Below, in pieces: positions 58,201 through 64,000 of a DNA stretch of 64,000 nt. Every line of letters starts with the position of its first letter. Position 1 is the stretch's first letter. The position numbers were made by a program, and so were the translations under genes. The notes below the pieces were generated by a model that saw only the letters and a list, made by a program, of their open reading frames with translations, did not search any database and had not been told where the DNA came from. This DNA comes from Scleroderma bovista. Lineage: Eukaryota; Basidiomycota; Agaricomycetes; Boletales; Sclerodermataceae. The DNA lies in NCBI GenBank assembly GCA_037178675.1, contig JAYMGJ010000211.1:39261-103260 (forward strand), in the 5' to 3' direction.

Positions 58201-59075
58201 TGTTCTCACACCCACTCTGGTGCTGTTGGCTTGACAGGGAGTGAGTGATTTCATGCCAGGTCCAGCTGTGTCCCTTCTCACTCTGCTCTCCCCTACTCTG
58301 GTCCTGTTGGCTTCCTAGAATGTGTGTAATTTTTATTCTAGATCTGATGTAATTCTACTTACATTTCCATGCCATACTTCCATCTTTTTTGTTATTAGCA
58401 AGTAAGTTTATCATCAGTACAGCTCTCTGATGCAAATATAGTGTGATGAACCTTACATGAATGCCTTCAGGATGTGAGCACATTCTTTTGTTCTCATCCA
58501 CACTTATTTATTTGCACCTTTCATAACTTCTGAACACTTAGAATGTAAGCCATCCAATTTGTCAGTTATTCATGTTTCCTATGATGTTCTTCCAGAATTT
58601 GGTATATTATTTATATCTATTCATTTTAATATACCAATATGACTGTCCCTCAGTTTGTGAGGCACCATTTCTTTCATTAGAATTTAACTGATGTGTTTTG
58701 TGATTTAACAGAAAGATTCTGATGTTGATATTGCATCTGGTGCATTACCCTTAATGCATCCTTTGTTTATGGTTTCCCCTATGCACAAGTCAATCATTCA
58801 TGGAGCTGGTGAGGAAACTTTCTTTCTCACATGTACTCTCTAAACCATTCAAAGGATGCATTCTCATTTTTGAATACTCCTACTTTCTTCTGCAGCAAAA
58901 TGGAGATGCAAGCAACACTCTTGATCTTGCTGTGAAGGAATATCAAACCTCTGGAACCCAAGCCACTGTTCTCAATGCTCTTCAGCATGCCATTAAGGAA
59001 CATAGCAATAATAACTATGATGCATTAATGCAGGTCACTGTTGATATCATTGTAAACAACTGTATGTGTAAGTAA
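55265..59075 (+). CDS. P-loop GTPase (G-domain protein) with a 2-kb intron
   Basis: ATG 55,265 (MVSGLLSKFRSAL). After the first intron, RMDPAEVKKHFDRIG leads to the G1 loop GRSNAGKTT (55,490 onwards). Then come QRVCNTTELPEIF, IDPAIVQGSLE and RGYHNIEDELIFRSNPG, the G3 region FHDSRGFETGSVKEL, RIHAIWFCISMADYERP, and the G4 motif TKAD in VIAVLTKADSLRVP. This matches a GTPase family common in Agaricomycetes whose role is unknown. Exons to KIALEMCIMSWMPSK (56,638) are clear. A phase-0 intron of about 2.07 kb (56,639-58,711) follows, then exon-like KDSDVDIASGALPLMHPLF and QNGDASNTLDLAVKEY. The join between these last two is not in frame with the obvious splice sites, so the 3' end is uncertain. From 55,948 the coding sequence contains no CpG. 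Confidence 0.8.
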
Positions 59076-59867
59076 CCCTTTTCAGGACTATATAAAGTGT
59101 CTAATGATGTCTGCCAGCAAAGAAGCTCCTTTAACCCTAATCATATTTGAATGTTTTCTCCAACCATATCAATTCTTTTTGTCTGAAGAATTTGCTATTT
59201 GTTACATTACATGTCTATGTTGTGACATCCTCTTCTAGTACATGTTATTTAGTCCCATTGTATCTGAATCTCACCCACATGGCCCTCTAACATTAAAAAT
59301 TTAGTAACTAATTATACAGGCCTGTAACAGTGGGGAAAATGCTTAGTACAGCACCACAGGTAGGTCCCCCACTGTGCAGTCATGTCACAGTTACTTCTCA
59401 GTGTGATACAGACCATTACCCAACTCACAGCAGATGCAGTCTAGCTGGAGGTGGATGCTGGGAGATTCAATGAAAGGATGAAGAACCTCCCAGTGGCTGC
59501 ACAGCAGTGAACATGTGTGCTACTAAAAAAGGAAGCTGACTACATGAGGTGCAAGTCATATACTCACTTTAATACATCAGCAATCCAGCCTTTTTCAGAC
59601 ATAACATTACAGCATGACATGCTTCTCCAGATCAGATACAACCACCTACAGTAATACATATTACCATATGGGTACATGTGACAGTATCACACATACCAAC
59701 AGATTGGTACAGTTGCTTACAGTATTACTTAAAACTTATTGCTGTATGGTCACATAATGCACCTGCATTGTCCCATACAACATGGACAGACAAAGCTGAC
59801 AGCAGCTGTGCTACATGGCCAGCTGAGATAGGGCCCAACCATGGTGCATCTGTTGAAAGACCTACTT
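55948..59867. other. CpG-void region
   Basis: Reading every line, I find no CG dinucleotide between the CG at 55,946-55,947 and the CG at 59,868-59,869. TG and CA are abundant. The stretch spans exons, introns, a minisatellite and downstream sequence, while 55,265-55,945 has ordinary CpG content. Confidence 0.85.
56765..58300. repeat. 81-bp minisatellite, about 19 units, in the GTPase intron
   Basis: Unit core CCAGGTCCAGCTGGG recurs every 81 bp (56,783, 56,864, 56,945 and onwards). Two main variants differ at the end: GACAGGGAG (a) and GATAGTATG (b). From about 57,100 the order b-a-b-a-a appears twice, giving a 405-bp higher-order unit. The outer units are more degenerate; one has extra sequence near 58,100. 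Because 81 is divisible by three, the minus strand has a long open frame, which I regard as a by-product. Confidence 0.95.
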
Positions 59868-60267
59868 CGTCACTACCATTCTCTAGGCTTACTGTTAGTT
59901 TCCTTATTTGTGTGACGAGTATCCTTATGTAAGCATGGAGGATTTTTCATCCACTTGAGGACTCTTTTCACCTCAGTGTTCCATCAGGAAAAACACTTTA
60001 CTATGTAGCATAGCCACCCAGGTACAAAGTCACCTAGAGGCTTGATCATGATATAGTGCATCAGGCACATGCTCTGCTGCACTATCCAGCTGTCACCGCA
60101 TGACACGTAGCACATGGTTGCCACTATTGCTGACAGCGCAGTGTAGCCAGCTTTCCATAGGCATTGTAGCCCCACATTCACACTATACATCTTCCATAGT
60201 CCCAGTAGCCCATGTTGTCCTTACATTACCAACTTGACAAGACACAAGCATAGATTGTAGCCACAGA
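59076..60267. other. Intergenic region without recognisable genes
   Basis: AT-rich and CpG-poor. No long frame with recognisable content on either strand. It may belong to the 3' flank of the Plavaka element. Confidence 0.5.
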
Positions 60268-61033
60268 TTAGTAACAATCCGATAGGGCAATGAAAGTATC
60301 TAAGCTAATGTATGAGTTCACATGAAACGCGCTCGCCATTTCAAGCACATTGTCAGATGTCCAATCTAAAGTAATCTTCCTTCCACACTGGGCTTGAAGA
60401 TGGCAAGGGTGGGCAAAGCGGTCAGCATTGATCACCGACATGTTGCGCTGATGGTTGCGTGTCGAACGTGTGACAACAAACTGGCCAGAAACAGGATCGC
60501 AATGACAGAGTGAGGTGAACCATTTGACATACACGAGTGGATGTGGGTAATGGCCAATATGCTCTGGAAGCTTGAATATCACGTGAACTTGTGTGATACA
60601 GACCACTAAAATGCTTGTCAGCGCACACTCAATGAGTCGATGAGACCAGGTACGTACCATTGGGCTCCAAAAGAGGTCTCAGTTGATGTCCTTCGTCCCA
60701 CACAAACACTGTATCAAACCTTGCAGGGGACTTGGCCTTGTGTCCACAAGCAGCAACCTTTGGCTTGGCACGAATCTTGTGCCAGCTACTGCCGTGTCCA
60801 GTCACCACACTAGGTCCATTCGCCATGTATAGCTGATTGAATACTTCAAAACAATCTGATTCCATGGGGAATACCACTTTGACTCGAGTCGTGCAGGAGT
60901 TGAGGAAATGCTTGAGCGCTGCCAGAAACTCAGGCACTTGGTAGTCATCTTGCAACTGCTGAACGGATACGCGCTGGGCAGGAAATTTAGCCACTTTGTA
61001 GGCCACTTTTGCTGGCATAACCACCTTGGTCAA
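60268..61033 (-). pseudogene. C-terminal part of a Plavaka-type transposase gene
   Basis: Minus-strand exons: 61,033 to about 60,660 (VPEFLAALKHFLNSC, ARFDTVFVWDEGHQL) and, after a short intron ending ATTTTAG, about 60,608 to 60,268. The second exon has AQVHVIF-like TQVHVIFKLP, PLVYVKWFTSL, VTRSTRNHQRNMSVI and WTSDNVLEMASAFHVNSYIS. This series is characteristic of the C-terminal end of Plavaka elements in Agaricomycetes. The piece itself is open, but its upstream part is interrupted and carries stops, so the gene as a whole is not functional. Confidence 0.75.
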
Positions 61034-63214
61034 TAACTACCATGGGAGCAGCCAATTCTACATACCTGACGGCTCTCATGCAGCAAGACGATCCCTGTTG
61101 TCACCCCACCCCTACCCAGATGGTCACCTACGTCTGAATAATTTTCTGAGCCATCATTCCCTCCGCCCGAGCCTCCATGGATGGCATCCATTGTGAGTCA
61201 AAGTGTGGGTTTAGGTCAAAACAACAACCCAAACACAACACCAACAAAGGACTATGAAAAGTGCGAGTGGTGGTTTACCTCCGCGGTGTCCAGAGAGGAT
61301 ATGCTGAGGAGGGGGAAAGGGGATCTACACCAACAGGGTGATGCAGACGGTGATGCAGGATATTCCTGAGGTATAGGAGTAATAGAAGATGAAGGGGATA
61401 GGGGTCTGGACTCTTCCTAAAGCCTAGGAAGTGTCAAAGTGGGGATTGGGTTGACTGAGACTGAAACAGTGATACTACACCTAGAGATTGGTGCAGCAAG
61501 GGGACAAGGGGGTTCCTGATGTTCAGAAGCAATGAGAGATGAAGTATTGACTGGCTAGACTCCGCTTGAGCCTAGAGAAATACTTGGACTTGAATGGATT
61601 GAATAAACTTGAGATATCAGAGCCTTTAGACCTTCACTGAAGCCTACAAGACTCAAAGAGCTGAGGGGATACTGACTGAGAGAGTCTGAGAGAGGGATAA
61701 TTTTGTGCAATTCAGTCTTTTTTCACTGGGCTGAGCCCAGGGGTTTAAATACATGGGGGGGCACAGCATTAAAGTACAAAAAGAGAAGGGAGTAAGCAGA
61801 ATTTGTCAAGGATTGGTAAGAGCTTTGTAAGGGGTTTGTAAGCGATCAGTAAGCAAGGGATAAGCAGGAATGAGTAAGCATAGGGAGCATGAATAAGCTG
61901 CTGAGTAAAGGAATGAGTAAGCTGCATGACAAGATTGATTGGTAAGGGAGTGAGTCATCAGCTGAGTAATATACCAAAAATGCGAAAGGGATAGAGTAAT
62001 ACTGATGACAAGAGAGCATCAGTAAGCAAGGGATGAGTCACTGCACAGCAGAAGGAGTCATTGATGCACAGCCTAAGAAGTTTGATGTGGGGCTGTGTAC
62101 CATCAGGAATTTGATGGGACAACAATGGGGAAGATCTGAGATAAATAGGGGGATTGATCCGAGACAAAACAGCCACAAGAAGGGTACCAGGGGTCCAGAG
62201 GTCTTTGGGGGGTCAGCATACACTAAGGTATAGTGCATGTGTTCTAGCACCACTGAAGCGCAACCATGGGCTCCCTTGATGAGCTCTCTTCTGGGAAAGA
62301 ACGAGAGAGGGTTCTTCTTCCTAATAGCACTATAAAGTGGGGGAATAACTGTCATGGTGCTGGGGGACGTCGTCTGAAAGTAGGGAAGCGGATAGAGTAT
62401 TGAATTTGACGCATCCAGGGAAGCGAGATGAACGACAGAGGAAGATGGACATGGCAAGTATCTGGGAGGAAGGGACCATAGGCTGAGGGCTCAGGGGACA
62501 CAGAGATGACCAGAGAAGACTTTTCAAGCTTGACAATAGACCTAAGATGACCAAAGTATGTCCTTGACGCAGGACTGACAAGGAGAACGCGCTGACCGAG
62601 AATGAGAGGGACTGAGGGAGCAGGCTGGGAAGATATGTGCCAGGCAGTGCATGGGAACTCTGGGAGAGGCTGTCCTAAGAGCAGGACATAGTGGAGATCT
62701 GCAGCAATAGCAGAGAAATGATCCAGAGAAAATACAGACTCCATAGTGAGTGATGAAGCAAATGTCTGGATTGTGGGGGGAATATCTCCGTGGGAAATGA
62801 ACAGATTTGCGTCGGAACTTGACAGGCAGATAGACCACGCTCTAGGCTCTCTGACGGTATAGTCACGTGCCTGATAGCTTCAGAAACGATGGAGCTATTC
62901 AAAATATTGGAATGCCGGCACTGGGTGCCTAAAAATGACATTTGGGTGCTAAAAATCATTTCTTCTCTTTCTCCTTCGTTTCTCCATCAATTCTTTGGCT
63001 TCTTTGATCGTTCTGGTATGGGAGTTGGACTGCAGATGTGTGCATTCCTTTCTCATACCACAATTGACGTTATTCCTTCAGTTTCTTCTGCTTCTTGGCA
63101 GTTCTCGTGTGATAGATGACTGTCTGCATTGGCATTCATCTCTCGCATCAGGATAGTCTTCTTGTGTGATAGATGGCTACGATGAGGGTCTGTCGTGCTT
63201 ATCCTACATAAGGA
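61034..63214. other. About 2 kb of unidentified sequence interrupting the Plavaka gene
   Basis: Separates two parts of the transposase that should be joined by roughly 60 codons. Contains a GTAAGC/AGTAAGCA-rich stretch (61,795-62,040) and GGGTTTAAATACATGG near 61,740, which could be part of an LTR promoter. No TG..CA ends, primer-binding site, reverse transcriptase or integrase was found, so no element class is assigned. Confidence 0.4.
62352..62744 (-). CDS. Hypothetical 130-residue open frame
   Basis: Starts MESVFSLDHFSAIAAD and is rich in Pro, Ser and Leu (LILGQRVLLVSPASRTYFG). No family recognised and no supporting exon structure. It may be a remnant of the inserted element. Confidence 0.25.
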   Translation of the reverse strand: MESVFSLDHFSAIAADLHYVLLLGQPLPEFPCTAWHISSQPAPSVPLILGQRVLLVSPASRTYFGHLRSIVKLEKSSLVISVSPEPSAYGPFLPDTCHVHLPLSFISLPWMRQIQYSIRFPTFRRRPPAP

Positions 63215-64000
63215 TCATTTGATATAGGTGTTATCTTCCATGTTCACTGTACCAAACCTGTTTGGTGTGTGACACTGTGCTTGCAGACTTCTTAAGCACC
63301 CTCCAGGCATGGTAGGCGCTCTTGAGATGGATGGCCTCTTGGCATTGAAGCCACAATGCCATCTGTTTGACATAATCGTGTTTGTTGCTCGCGTGATAGG
63401 CATCCTAAGCATAGTTGATGTGTAGTCATTTGGGGTATTCTGTGTTGTATCCGTCAGCACTGCCCAGGGCTCGGATGGAAGAGATGTAGTGGATGAGGGA
63501 ATGGATCTTGGGAACGTTGAAGTGCTCGTGTATTCCAAGTTCCATGATGATGTCTTTATGCGCATGAAAGAGGCCTAGGCTGTCCTGCATAGCCGCCAGG
63601 GTTTTGTCCGTGTGTTGCTAGAACTGTGCATAGTAGATGAAGTCGAGTATGAGTGAGCTATAACAAGGACACTTTCTTCGGCTGCACCGGACAGGAGACC
63701 TACAAAAACCCTCTCCATCTCCCTGTGCTCTCTGCCCGTCCATTGTGAGACCACGGAGATGCCTTTCTTGAAGTGGCAAAGGCCTGGATATTGACTCAGA
63801 GCCTGAAAATGTGTGTCCATTTCCTTCTCGCCAAGAATGCTTATGCACCACTGCATGAGGTGATCGTGGAAGATGCCCTTATGGAGTTGGTGGAGGATAT
63901 CGGGTGTGATGCAGGCAAAGATGTTGGTGAAGGGAAGCTCCTTCCAAAATGGTTCATAGACTTCACGCAAACCTTCCTTATCAAATTTCTTCGATTGTTT
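63215..64000 (-). pseudogene. Plavaka-type transposase, core part, with in-frame stops; continues beyond the window
   Basis: From the right edge: YEPFWKELPFTNIFACITPD followed by LHQLHKGIFHDHL, then ISVVSQWTGREHREMERV. Further on, in the same direction, the translation near 63,540-63,280 gives HFNVPKIHSLIHYISSIRAL, GSADGYNTEYPK, a stop, LHINYA, a stop, DAYHASNK and QEAIHLKSAYHAW. In the family these positions read ERLHIDYAKDAY-like, so at least two codons have become TGA and TAG. The gene is decayed. Its 3' part lies at 60,268-61,033. Confidence 0.8.

Noticed and set aside
56761..58281. 506-codon open frame on the minus strand through the minisatellite
   Set aside because: It exists because the 81-bp unit is divisible by three and has no stop in that frame. 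The repeat lies in an intron of the opposite-strand gene, and the translation is a simple 27-residue repetition without protein-like variation.
56765..58300. CRISPR-like array
   Set aside because: Units are contiguous 81-bp repeats without unique spacers, in a eukaryotic genome.
61380..63180. LTR retrotransposon
   Set aside because: A TATA-like TTTAAATA and simple repeats are present, but no paired ends, primer-binding site, reverse transcriptase or integrase could be found.

Overview
The window looks like a chromosome segment of a mushroom-forming basidiomycete (Agaricomycetes). The evidence is introns of about 45-65 nt with GT..AG ends in almost every gene, fungal gene families (histidine acid phosphatase, S28 peptidase, arrestin-like protein, TKL-type kinases with HGDLKG catalytic loops) and a transposon set typical of these fungi (Tnp2/CMC, Plavaka and Helitron families). 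All assignments were made by reading the sequence and translations; no database search was run.

Layout. 1-1530: a copy (copy A) of a duplicated block whose second copy (copy B, inverted) lies at 45.85-55.08 kb. 2.55-3.69 kb (-): a cysteine-rich conserved fungal protein. 4.08-5.87 kb (+): a membrane-anchored phytase-type histidine acid phosphatase with a 9-nt microexon. 6.75-9.07 kb (-): a stonustoxin-like (SNTX/MACPF-type) protein. 10.2-30.7 kb: six copies of a five-exon multi-pass membrane protein gene of a common unnamed Agaricomycete family. They are mixed with a shortened duplicate of the phosphatase-end/SNTX region, a TIR element of about 1.75 kb, and a 5.4-kb Helitron that sits inside the TATA box of the sixth copy. 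31.3-33.4 kb: splicing factor SF3B2/CUS1. 33.6-37.7 kb: arrestin-like adaptor. 38.6-40.85 kb: secreted S28 peptidase. 41.5-45.65 kb (-): two tandem protein kinases. 46.6-53.8 kb: a complete 7.18-kb Tnp2-type DNA transposon with 20-bp TIRs, 7-bp target duplication, a transposase, a second element gene and a small reverse-strand gene. A tRNA-derived SINE lies 20 bp outside it. 55.3-59.1 kb: a P-loop GTPase gene with a 2-kb intron filled by an 81-bp minisatellite. 60.3 kb to the end (-): a decayed Plavaka element interrupted by about 2 kb of unidentified sequence.

The region is an accessory neighbourhood in which duplication and transposition can be read directly, because uninterrupted relatives are present in the same window. 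Copy A is an empty site for both the SINE and the Tnp2 element. The membrane-gene promoters are empty sites for the Helitron and the TIR element. Spacers of the membrane-gene array carry remnants of the SF3B2 5' region, so the array probably grew by unequal exchange anchored next to SF3B2. The most unusual signal is a stretch of about 3.9 kb (55,948-59,867) in which I find no CpG dinucleotide, crossing open GTPase exons, introns and the minisatellite, directly beside CpG-rich sequence of the same gene.
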